From Victivallaceae bacterium (GTDB lineage Bacteria; Verrucomicrobiota; Lentisphaeria; Victivallales; Victivallaceae), in contig JAQUOK010000072.1 of assembly GCA_028717165.1 (NCBI GenBank), forward strand, positions 1-9,873: a DNA stretch of 9,873 nucleotides, written 5' to 3'. The translations under genes and the position numbers were made by a program. Shown piece after piece: positions 1 to 5,064 of the stretch (position 1 is the first letter of the stretch; every line of letters starts with the position of its first letter). The notes under the pieces were generated by a model. The model did no database searches. It was not told where the DNA came from and saw only the letters and a list, made by a program, of their open reading frames with translations.

Positions 1-20
1 TTGCGGTGGGCTACGCTGAA

Positions 21-37
21 TAACCCTGTCAGGGTTA
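21..37. repeat. short perfect palindrome (possible hairpin)
   Basis: TAACCCT (21-27) and AGGGTTA (31-37) are perfect inverted arms around GTC. There is no following T tract, so it does not look like a terminator. It may be a relic of another dispersed repeat or a protein site. Nothing adjacent indicates which. Confidence 0.5.
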
Positions 38-151
38 AGGCAACAACAATACTCTCTTTGGCATAAGGCCTTAAAGTTGACGCATATGCCCCGGAAGTCT
101 ACATCATATCATCAGCGCACCCTTGTAAATGGTTTTGGCAACATGGAAAAC

Positions 152-217
152 GATGTAGCTGCCCCTGTCCCCAGGTCCGTAACGTTGCAGGACGCACGGC
201 TGGGGACAGCCGTGGCT
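152..217 (+). repeat. dispersed palindromic repeat, compound copy A
   Basis: Two related hairpin units lie head to head. The first (152-189) begins GATGTAGC and has an imperfect CCTG/CAGG stem around TCCC. It ends in AACGTTGCA. The second (194-217) has perfect 7-bp arms CACGGCT (195-201) and AGCCGTG (208-214) around GGGGAC, followed by GGCT. The same second unit recurs at 847-870 and, inverted, at 8839-8862, differing only in the loop. The first unit recurs at 902-943. The arrangement resembles REP doublets (REPIN/BIME). No RAYT transposase is present in the window. Confidence 0.8.
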
Positions 218-279
218 TTACGTTTCATTTTTCAGTAACTAATGATTTTTATCAGTAGCAATCTTCTTTTTGTTTTCTG

Positions 280-285
280 TATAAT
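280..285 (+). promoter_or_regulatory. possible -10 box upstream of the small ORF
   Basis: A consensus TATAAT lies about 110 bp before the ATG at 394, within T-rich DNA. No good -35 hexamer sits 16-18 bp upstream, so this is a weak prediction. AT-rich sequence produces such matches by chance. Confidence 0.25.
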
Positions 286-350
286 ACAAATATATCCTAT
301 GGGATTCAAGCTTAAGTGTTTTTCATGTTTTCTCTTTGTTTTTTAGTTTT

Positions 351-372
351 TTTATAGTTTTATAACTATAAA
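351..372. promoter_or_regulatory. 9-bp inverted repeat just upstream of the small ORF (candidate operator)
   Basis: TTTATAGTT (351-359) and AACTATAAA (364-372) are perfect inverted arms separated by 4 bp. The site ends about 10 bp before the ribosome binding site of the ORF at 394. Its size and position suit autoregulation by a dimeric DNA-binding protein, which the adjacent ORF might encode. The local AT-richness makes a chance palindrome more likely than usual. Confidence 0.4.
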
Positions 373-393
373 TATATAATTGGAGATAAAATA

Positions 394-558
394 ATGAAAA
401 AGACTTATTACCAACCCAATATCCCAGATAAGAACTGCGAAATCAGGAGAGCTGTTGCTAAAATCCGTCACAACACCGGGCTTGATAAAGGTGTGATCGT
501 TGAAAAGTTACTTAAAGATGCGATAGCAAGAATCCCTAAAATATTTATTCAATCATAA
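394..558 (+). CDS. small basic protein, possible ribbon-helix-helix DNA-binding protein
   Basis: This ORF encodes 54 residues. The ATG is preceded by GGAG at 382-385 with 8-bp spacing, a good ribosome binding site that supports real translation. I do not recognise the family. The layout fits a ribbon-helix-helix (Arc/CopG-like) domain: a short N-terminal strand (residues 2-7), a first helix from about residue 13 (EIRRAVAKIRHNTG), a turn at TGLDKG, and a second helix (VIVEKLLKDAIARI, about 34-47). The many Lys and Arg residues suit DNA or RNA binding. The palindrome at 351-372 could be its operator. No partner toxin gene is adjacent, so an antitoxin role is unsupported. It is more AT-rich than the genes downstream and lies between two repeat copies, which suggests acquired or accessory DNA. 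Downstream is the inverted repeat at 590-666. Confidence 0.6.
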   Translation: MKKTYYQPNIPDKNCEIRRAVAKIRHNTGLDKGVIVEKLLKDAIARIPKIFIQS

Positions 559-589
559 TTATTCTCATGGCGGTATTACAAACATATAA

Positions 590-666
590 TTAACGCCGTG
601 TGCAAGTTTTTATGCGCTTTTAACCCTCGCCGGGTGGCGATATTTTAAAAACTTGCACACAGTTAA
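590..666. repeat. large nested inverted repeat (15-bp perfect arms with inner hairpin)
   Basis: GTGTGCAAGTTTTTA (598-612) is perfectly complementary to 646-660. Outside it, TTAAC (590-594) pairs with GTTAA (662-666) across a small bulge. Inside, TCGCC (627-631) pairs with GGCGA (636-640) around GGGT. The whole could fold as one long stem with an inner hairpin. It starts 31 bp after the small ORF's stop codon but has no U-tract, so it is not a classical terminator. It could be a miniature transposable element with terminal inverted repeats, a structured RNA, or a transcript-stabilising 3' end. Confidence 0.7.
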
Positions 667-750
667 ATCCTCATATTATAATTTCAGCCCTGAGAGCAAA
701 TTTACTCAACTGATCGGCATTATGAACGTGTCCGGACATTTATTTCATTC

Positions 751-831
751 TCAAAACCCCGTCCTTTGGGCGGGGTCATAGTTTTTCGGTTTTACCATTT
801 CTATAAATTGTTCTGCAAAATCTTCTGCCAT
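751..831 (-). pseudogene. 26-codon reading frame, possible gene remnant
   Basis: On the minus strand an ATG at 831 opens a 26-residue frame ending in TGA at 751. Its composition is protein-like (it begins MAEDFAEQFIEMVKP). AAAGG lies only 4 bp before the ATG. The frame stays open only a few codons further upstream before a TAG located in the repeat at 847-870. That would fit the 3' end of a gene cut off by the repeat, or a chance frame. I do not recognise the sequence. Its last codons coincide with the hairpin at 757-775. Confidence 0.2.
757..775. repeat. strong GC hairpin, IS200/IS605-end-like
   Basis: CCCCGTCC (757-764) and GGGCGGGG (768-775) form an 8-bp stem with one G-T pair and a TTT loop. 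It is flanked by AAAA on the left and by TCATAGTTTTT on the right. It resembles the subterminal hairpins of IS200/IS605-family elements, from memory of the family only. No transposase is present, so a terminator or a relic end is equally possible. Confidence 0.45.
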
Positions 832-846
832 CCAACCTTTAGTCCC

Positions 847-943
847 GCACGGCTAGGGACAGCCGTGGCTACACTGGGCAACTCTGCATGTTGAGAAAAC
901 AGATGTAGCCGCCCCTGTCCCCAGGGGCGTAGGGAACGTTGCA
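847..943 (+). repeat. dispersed palindromic repeat, compound copy B
   Basis: Both units of copy A occur here in the opposite order. The unit at 847-870 has arms CACGGCT (848-854) and AGCCGTG (861-867) around AGGGAC, followed by GGCTACA. The unit at 902-943 begins GATGTAGCC and has perfect 7-bp arms GCCCCTG (911-917) and CAGGGGC (922-928) around TCCC. It ends in AACGTTGCA as in copy A. About 30 bp separate the units (GGGCAACT...GAGAAAAC), partly matching the bases just left of copy A (GGCAAC...GAAAAC). GGCTACA and TGTAGCC face each other as an inverted pair. Confidence 0.8.
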
Positions 944-979
944 TGAGAGCTAAACTCTGGAATTACATTAACGTCTCCT

Positions 980-1001
980 GCTCCCCTATGGGGAGCTTTT
1001 T
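980..1001 (+). terminator. intrinsic terminator 1 of a tandem pair
   Basis: GCTCCCC (980-986) and GGGGAGC (990-996) form a perfect 7-bp stem with a TAT loop, followed directly by TTTTT (997-1001). This is a textbook rho-independent terminator reading rightward. The nearest + strand ORF ends over 400 bp upstream, so the transcript it stops is unclear. It may insulate the arg operon. Confidence 0.85.
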
Positions 1002-1006
1002 CAATG

Positions 1007-1031
1007 CTGGGTTCTTTGAGCCCGTTTTTTT
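1007..1031 (+). terminator. intrinsic terminator 2 of a tandem pair
   Basis: GGGTTC (1009-1014) and GAGCCC (1018-1023) form a stem with one wobble pair and a TTT loop, followed by G and seven T (1025-1031). It lies immediately after the first terminator and 30 bp before the proposed arg promoter. Confidence 0.75.
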
Positions 1032-1060
1032 ACTACTAATGACTTTTTAAGCTATTATTT

Positions 1061-1088
1061 TTGCATTTTCTAATTAAACCGTTATCTT
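1061..1088 (+). promoter_or_regulatory. predicted sigma70-type promoter of the arg operon
   Basis: TTGCAT (1061-1066) and TATCTT (1083-1088) are separated by 16 bp. Transcription would start near 1095, about 50 bp before the argD ATG. The same -35 sequence and spacing occur before the second gene unit (4212-4239). The -10 box overlaps the left arm of an inverted repeat (1074-1122). Confidence 0.5.
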
Positions 1089-1122
1089 AAGAGTTTCTCG
1101 TTACAGGGATAACGGGTTTTAA
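1074..1122 (+). promoter_or_regulatory. inverted repeat spanning the arg promoter and leader
   Basis: CCGTTATC (1079-1086) and GATAACGG (1108-1115) are perfect inverted arms. They are extended by TTAAA/TTTAA pairing across a 2-nt bulge. The left arm overlaps the proposed -10 box, so this could be an operator bound by a regulator. If transcription began further upstream it could also form a leader hairpin. It does not match the E. coli ARG box consensus that I know. Confidence 0.45.
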
Positions 1123-1145
1123 CCAGTAAAAACGGACGTCTAACA

Positions 1146-2348
1146 ATGGAAACAGGAAAGTATCAGTCGGTTCTTGAGAAATTCAGGAAATACGTAATGC
1201 CAACTTATGCTCCTAAACTGCTCATCGAGAAAGGGCGGGGGGCCTGGGTGTGGGATTCGGAGGAACGACGATATCTGGATTTCGCGGTCGGCATAAGCGT
1301 TTCCAACCTCGGGCACTGCCATCCGGCGGTAACCGCGGCTATCCGGAAGCAGGCGGAAAAACTTGTGCACGTATCCAACCTGTATATGACTGAAAATCAG
1401 CCGCTTCTGGCGGAAAAACTTATTAATCACTGTTTTGACGGCGTGGTATTTTTTGCCAACAGCGGAGCCGAGTCCAATGAAGGCATGATAAAATTCGCCC
1501 GCAAGTGGGGCAGCGATAAAGGCAGATTTGAAATAATTTCGATGGAAGATTCGTTTCACGGCCGGACCCTGGCGACTTTGTCCGCAACCGGAAGGAGCAA
1601 ATACCGGAAGGGCTTTGCGCCGGACATGCCCGGTTTTAAACAGGTGCCGTTCAATGACGTGGAAGCCCTGAAAGCGGCGATTGACGACAAGACTGCGGCG
1701 GTGCTGCTTGAACCGGTACAGGGAGAAGGCGGTATTGTACCGTCATGCCCGGAATACCTGAAGGAAGTACGGAAAATCTGCGATGAAAAAGGTATTCTGC
1801 TGCTTTTTGACGAAGTCCAGTGCGGGATGGGCAGGACCGGTAAATTTTTCGCATTCCAGAGTTACGGGGTTGAACCGGATGCGGTTTCCATGGCGAAAGC
1901 TTTGGGCAACGGTTTCCCGATCGGGGCGTTTATCGTCAAACGGAAATGGGCCGATACCCTTGCTGTCGGTACTCATGCGAGTACTTTCGGCGGTACGCCG
2001 CTGGCGTGTGCCGCGGCAAGCGCCGTTATCGATGTCATCGATTCGGAAAAGCTGCTGGATAATTGTGTCAGGATGGGTGAATACCTGATGGCGGAACTGG
2101 GGAAACTGGCTGAGAAATATGCTTTTATCGTAAAAGTGCGCGGCCGCGGCCTGATGCTGGGAGTGGTATTTGACCGCCCGGCCGGGGAATTTCTGCCGCT
2201 GCTCCAGGAAAACGGTATGCTCGCCCTTACCGCCGGGGAAAACGTGCTGCGTCTGATGCCGCCTTTGAATATTACCAGGGAAGAGGCTGATACGGCGCTC
2301 CGGATAATGGACAGGACCTTCTCCGAATTCAGCGAAAAAAACAAGTGA
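1146..2348 (+). CDS. argD: acetylornithine aminotransferase (PLP-dependent)
   Basis: This 400-residue protein has the usual length for ArgD, a cytosolic class III aminotransferase. It converts N-acetylglutamate 5-semialdehyde and glutamate to N-acetylornithine and 2-oxoglutarate. In some bacteria it also serves lysine synthesis (N-succinyl-diaminopimelate aminotransferase). Visible motifs are the N-terminal YVMPTYAP segment, LGHCHPAV (55-62), NSGAESNE (105-112) for PLP phosphate binding, FHGRTLATLS (137-146), FDEVQCGMGRTG (221-232) with the PLP-contacting Asp222, and SMAKALGNGFP (248-258) with the Schiff-base Lys251. The start is an ATG with only a weak GGA 9 bp upstream. An internal Met18 would remove the conserved N-terminus, so 1146 is preferred. 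It is first in an operon with argF and mntP. Related GABA or ornithine aminotransferases are less likely given the argF neighbour. Confidence 0.95.
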   Translation: METGKYQSVLEKFRKYVMPTYAPKLLIEKGRGAWVWDSEERRYLDFAVGISVSNLGHCHPAVTAAIRKQAEKLVHVSNLYMTENQPLLAEKLINHCFDGVVFFANSGAESNEGMIKFARKWGSDKGRFEIISMEDSFHGRTLATLSATGRSKYRKGFAPDMPGFKQVPFNDVEALKAAIDDKTAAVLLEPVQGEGGIVPSCPEYLKEVRKICDEKGILLLFDEVQCGMGRTGKFFAFQSYGVEPDAVSMAKALGNGFPIGAFIVKRKWADTLAVGTHASTFGGTPLACAAASAVIDVIDSEKLLDNCVRMGEYLMAELGKLAEKYAFIVKVRGRGLMLGVVFDRPAGEFLPLLQENGMLALTAGENVLRLMPPLNITREEADTALRIMDRTFSEFSEKNK

Positions 2349-2354
2349 TCAGCA

Positions 2355-2398
2355 GCCGGTATTCAGTACTGCGATTTACTTTTTTACTGAAGTCCGGC
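2355..2398 (+). promoter_or_regulatory. imperfect hairpin after argD
   Basis: GCCGG (2355-2359) pairs with CCGGC (2394-2398) and TTCAGTA (2362-2368) with TACTGAA (2385-2391), separated by a 2x2 internal loop. The terminal loop is 16 nt. No U-tract follows, so it is probably an mRNA processing or stability element, or an attenuator between argD and argF, rather than a full terminator. Confidence 0.5.
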
Positions 2399-2404
2399 AG
2401 TATT

Positions 2405-2457
2405 AATGTAGCTTAAGCGTCTCGCTTGAGCCACAACCGGGACGGTTGTGCTACATT
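2405..2457 (+). repeat. REPIN-like two-hairpin element with 8-bp terminal inverted repeats
   Basis: The element is bounded by perfect inverted ends AATGTAGC (2405-2412) and GCTACATT (2450-2457). Hairpin 1 is GCTTAAGCG/CGCTTGAGC around TCT (2411-2431, one wobble). Hairpin 2 is CACAACCG/CGGTTGTG around GGA (2432-2450). The TGTAGC-hairpin-hairpin-GCTACA order and the GGGAC in the second loop match copies A and B upstream, while the stem sequences differ by compensating changes. It lies between argD and argF. Confidence 0.75.
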
Positions 2458-2482
2458 GGAATTGTTTAATACAGGTGATCTT

Positions 2483-3388
2483 ATGAAAAAGGATTTACTT
2501 AGTGTTGCGGATATTTCCAAAGAGGATTTGGAAAAAATATTTAAACTTTCCGCCAAATTGAAGAAAGAGCGCGGACGGAACGATTATAAGCCTTTGTCCG
2601 GCAAAAGCATCGGCATGATCTTCGCCAAGGCCTCCACCCGGACGCGCGTTTCCTTTGAGGTAGGAATTCATGAATTGGGCGGTTTCCCGCTTTATATGGA
2701 CCAGGGTAAAATGCAGGTCGGGCGCGGCGAATCCGTTGCCGATACGGCCCGGGTTTTAAGCCGTTATCTGCACGGGGTCGTCATCCGTACTTATTCCCAC
2801 GCGGACGTGGAGGAACTGGCCGCGGAAGCGACTATTCCGATCATCAACGCCCTGACGGATGATTTTCATCCCTGCCAGATACTGACCGACTTATTCACTA
2901 TTTATGAATACAGCGGCAGGCTTGACGGGATCAAGCTCGTATATGTCGGTGACGGCGACAATAATATGGCTAACTCATTTATTCTGGCGGCCGGGCTTGC
3001 CGGACTGGAACTGGTGATCGCCGCTCCCGGAAAATACCGTCCGAATCCTGAATTAATGCGGGATTTCCCGAATGTCGTCTGGGAAAAAGATCCGGCAAAG
3101 GCGGTTGCGAATGCCGATTATATTTATACAGACGTATGGGTAAGCATGGGGTTTGAGGATGAAGCGGCTGAACGTTTTGAAACCCTCAGGGATTATCAGG
3201 TGAATTCAAAACTGGTAGCCGCCGCCTCGCCGGAAGTAAAAATACTGCATTGTCTGCCTGCCCATCGCGGCGAGGAAATTACCGACGAAGTAATGGATTC
3301 GGAAAGGTCGATAGTATTCGACCAGGCCGAAAACCGCCTGCATGTCCAGAAAGCCATACTTGCCCTGCTGTTTGATAAAAGGATATAA
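2483..3388 (+). CDS. argF: ornithine carbamoyltransferase
   Basis: This 301-residue cytosolic enzyme of arginine synthesis condenses carbamoyl phosphate with L-ornithine to give citrulline and phosphate. The family fingerprint is complete: STRTR (51-55) for carbamoyl phosphate, HPCQILTDL (129-137), DVWVSMG (217-223), the SMG ornithine-binding loop that separates OTCases from aspartate carbamoyltransferases, and HCLPAHRG (256-263) with the catalytic Cys. I chose the ATG at 2483 because AGGTGA (2473-2478) precedes it and the protein then starts MKKDLLSVAD, as family members do. A longer in-frame start at 2426 would place 19 extra residues inside the repeat at 2405-2457. It follows argD by 134 bp of hairpin-rich sequence and is 2 bp from mntP. 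ArgF and ArgI are indistinguishable here. Confidence 0.96.
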   Translation: MKKDLLSVADISKEDLEKIFKLSAKLKKERGRNDYKPLSGKSIGMIFAKASTRTRVSFEVGIHELGGFPLYMDQGKMQVGRGESVADTARVLSRYLHGVVIRTYSHADVEELAAEATIPIINALTDDFHPCQILTDLFTIYEYSGRLDGIKLVYVGDGDNNMANSFILAAGLAGLELVIAAPGKYRPNPELMRDFPNVVWEKDPAKAVANADYIYTDVWVSMGFEDEAAERFETLRDYQVNSKLVAAASPEVKILHCLPAHRGEEITDEVMDSERSIVFDQAENRLHVQKAILALLFDKRI

Positions 3389-3390
3389 CC

Positions 3391-3957
3391 TTGTCATATA
3401 TAGATCTATGCATCATCGCGTTCAGCGTGTCAATGGACGCATTTGCGGTTGCGCTCTGCTGCGGGCTGGCGAAACATGAAAAAGCATTCAGGACCGCGCT
3501 GATCCTGGCGCTGGTTTTCGGCGGTTTCCAGGCGCTCATGCCGCTTACCGGCTGGAGCGTGCTTTATCCTTTCGCCGAATACCTGAAGAACTTCGGCCCT
3601 TATATAATGCTGGTCCTGCTGAACGGGATCGGCGCTTATATGATCTATGAGGCTTTTTCCGCCAACGGGAAGGATGATGAAAAGAACAAAGAGCTTACTG
3701 CGAAATACATATTGCTTTCGGGCGTTGCGGTCAGTATCGACGCTTTGGGGATCGGCGCGTCGCTGGCGGTAAACCGGCAGCCGGTAGGCGAGGCGATGCT
3801 GTTCATGGGTATTTTTACCTTGGTTATCAGTTTTATCGGATACTATATCGGATATTTCCTGGGACACCTGTTCGAAAAGAAACTTGAATTTCTCGGCGGC
3901 ACGGCGATCATCCTGATCGGCTGGAAACTGTTCCTGGAGTACCTCGGATACATATAA
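3391..3957 (+). CDS. mntP: manganese efflux pump MntP
   Basis: This 188-residue inner-membrane protein belongs to the MntP (YebN, formerly DUF204) family, which exports Mn2+ to prevent toxicity. Six hydrophobic segments are visible, near residues 4-25, 36-58, 68-88, 105-127, 135-157 and 168-186. The two-fold repeated family motif appears as SMDAFAVA (14-21) and SIDALGIGASL (115-125). Asp16 and Asp118 lie at the positions of the intramembrane acidic residues of the E. coli protein. The start is TTG, supported by AAAAGGA (3377-3383) 7 bp upstream inside the argF end. The next ATG would remove most of the first membrane segment. The gap to argF is 2 bp, so translation is probably coupled. Joining an arginine pair is unusual. 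I see no yybP-ykoY-type Mn riboswitch before it. Confidence 0.93.
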   Translation: MSYIDLCIIAFSVSMDAFAVALCCGLAKHEKAFRTALILALVFGGFQALMPLTGWSVLYPFAEYLKNFGPYIMLVLLNGIGAYMIYEAFSANGKDDEKNKELTAKYILLSGVAVSIDALGIGASLAVNRQPVGEAMLFMGIFTLVISFIGYYIGYFLGHLFEKKLEFLGGTAIILIGWKLFLEYLGYI

Positions 3958-4286
3958 GTCAATCATTTCCGCACGGCACTATGCGACGCTGTTCGAGTTT
4001 GCTTAAACTGTTTCCCGCCGGAAGGCTATTAAGGATCTGAAAGCGGTTGTTTCCGCGGAATTTATCGCAACCGGGGCGGCCGCCTCGGTTCGGCATTATA
4101 CAAACCGGGAATGACTGCCGCTCAGGTTGGAAAGGCGGCGGAATTATACGGAAAACTTCTGGAACCGTAAACCTGATTTTCCCGGCCCGGCCGGATTCAA
4201 TATTTACAGCCTTGCATATTGGTTTTTGTGGAATATGTTAATTTATGGTCGCGTTAAATTGAAAATTCTAATAGTCGAGGAATATC
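3958..4286. other. 329-bp intergenic region, possibly with gene remnants
   Basis: No convincing gene is present. A small hairpin AGTTT/AAACT (3996-4009) lacks a T tract, so the arg-mntP operon has no clear terminator here. Two short open stretches look protein-like: 4007-4114 without a start codon, then an ATG at 4111 overlapping that stop and running to 4170 (beginning MTAAQVGKAAELYG). They might be remains of a decayed gene. The right end contains the promoter at 4212-4239. Confidence 0.4.
4212..4239 (+). promoter_or_regulatory. predicted promoter of the lipoprotein unit
   Basis: TTGCAT (4212-4217) and TATGTT (4234-4239) are separated by 16 bp, which gives a leader of about 40 nt before the ATG at 4287. 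The -35 and spacing match the proposed arg promoter at 1061-1088. Confidence 0.5.
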
Positions 4287-5048
4287 ATGAAAAAACTTCA
4301 AATCATGACCGCCGTACTGGTTTTGTTTGCGTTTGCCGGCTGTAAGTGCCCCTGGTGCTGCTGCGGTAAAAAAGAGACCGCGGAAAGCATTGTTGCCAAA
4401 ATGGAAAAAGCGGTCGATGTTTCGGAACAAAAGAACAAGATTACTTCGGCTGTGTTAATTTATGATTCCGGGATCGGCGGTAAAAACCGGAGCCGGGTTA
4501 CTTTGAAGCTTAAAGTCCCGTGCCGGATCAGGCTTGAAGTTACCCTGAAAGATACCCTCATGGTTAAAGCCGCTGACGGTAAGACCGCATGGGAATATAC
4601 TAATGCCAAAGGCCTGGTCAAACTTGGCGACAAGGAACTTAATGACCTGCGGTTTCAGGCTTCTTACCTGAGCCCGGAGCTGAATTACAGCAAACTTTTC
4701 TCGAAAATTGAATTAAAAGGGGAAACCGAGGTTGCCGGGGAAAAATGCTGGGAACTGGTTTGTACTCCGCGCCCCGAATTCAAACAGAAGCCGGTAATAA
4801 CTTTTGTGAACCGGAAAAATTATTTTGTGGTCAAAACGGTAGAAAATTATATTGAAAACGGACAGGAAATCGAAATGATCACATATTTTGGCGAGTATAA
4901 AAAAATTGATGGTGTCATGGTGCCCGGAACGATGGTTTTCCAACGTAACGACCGGATCCTGGAAACCGAGCTTGTTTCGGCGGAATGGAATGTCGAGCTG
5001 CCTGATTCCGATTTTGACATGCCTGTAAAACTCGGCACGGCCAAATAA
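4287..5048 (+). CDS. LolA/LolB-like outer-membrane lipoprotein-sorting family protein (lipoprotein)
   Basis: The 253-residue protein has a lipoprotein signal peptide: MKK, a hydrophobic core (residues 6-16), and FAGC with the lipidated cysteine at 19. Phe at the -3 position of the lipobox is not the usual Leu. Cysteines at 19, 21, 24, 25 and 26 form an odd cluster. The rest is beta-rich and resembles the LolA/LolB/RseB fold of the 'outer membrane lipoprotein-sorting' proteins (COG2834-like): charged strand repeats (70-90), DGKTAWEYT (97-105), KIDGVMVPGTMVF (206-218) and a C-terminal WNVELPDSDFDMP (234-246), all characteristic positions of that family. It may bind lipid or lipoprotein in the periplasm; the substrate is unknown. 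GAGGAA (4277-4282) is a good ribosome binding site. The next gene follows after 16 bp, so the two are likely co-transcribed. Confidence 0.75.
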   Translation: MKKLQIMTAVLVLFAFAGCKCPWCCCGKKETAESIVAKMEKAVDVSEQKNKITSAVLIYDSGIGGKNRSRVTLKLKVPCRIRLEVTLKDTLMVKAADGKTAWEYTNAKGLVKLGDKELNDLRFQASYLSPELNYSKLFSKIELKGETEVAGEKCWELVCTPRPEFKQKPVITFVNRKNYFVVKTVENYIENGQEIEMITYFGEYKKIDGVMVPGTMVFQRNDRILETELVSAEWNVELPDSDFDMPVKLGTAK

Positions 5049-5064
5049 CTAAAAGGAGAATATC

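Larger units (their letters stand above)
1..393. other. gene-poor, AT-rich intergenic region
   Basis: No credible gene is visible in this stretch. It contains a short perfect palindrome (21-37), a compound copy of the dispersed hairpin repeat (152-217), a very T-rich stretch (about 230-360), and a palindrome immediately before the small ORF at 394. An open frame running from the window edge to a stop at 66 is only about 21 codons long and cannot be judged. Confidence 0.7.

Noticed and set aside
1..66. Frame open from the left edge to a stop at 66
   Set aside because: It is too short (21 codons visible) and contains a perfect palindrome; it could be a gene end or chance.
77..105. TTGACG followed after 17 bp by TACATC, promoter-like
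   Set aside because: The -10 is poor and no gene follows before the repeats and the T-rich stretch.
671..739. 22-codon frame on the minus strand starting at 739
   Set aside because: There is no clear ribosome binding site and no recognisable similarity; the length is within chance expectation.
152..943. CRISPR array
   Set aside because: The repeats are few, irregularly spaced, self-complementary and occur in both orientations; no regular spacers and no cas genes are seen.
3389..3390. Manganese riboswitch (yybP-ykoY type) upstream of mntP
   Set aside because: Only 2 bp separate argF and mntP, and no riboswitch-like structured leader is possible there outside the argF coding sequence.
3430..3966. 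178-codon frame on the minus strand
   Set aside because: It is antisense to mntP and gives a charged, low-complexity sequence without membrane segments or motifs.
4047..4345. Two overlapping + strand frames (64 and 72 codons)
   Set aside because: They have no ribosome binding site, Arg/Pro/Gly-rich composition typical of out-of-frame DNA, and the second overlaps the start of the lipoprotein gene in another frame.
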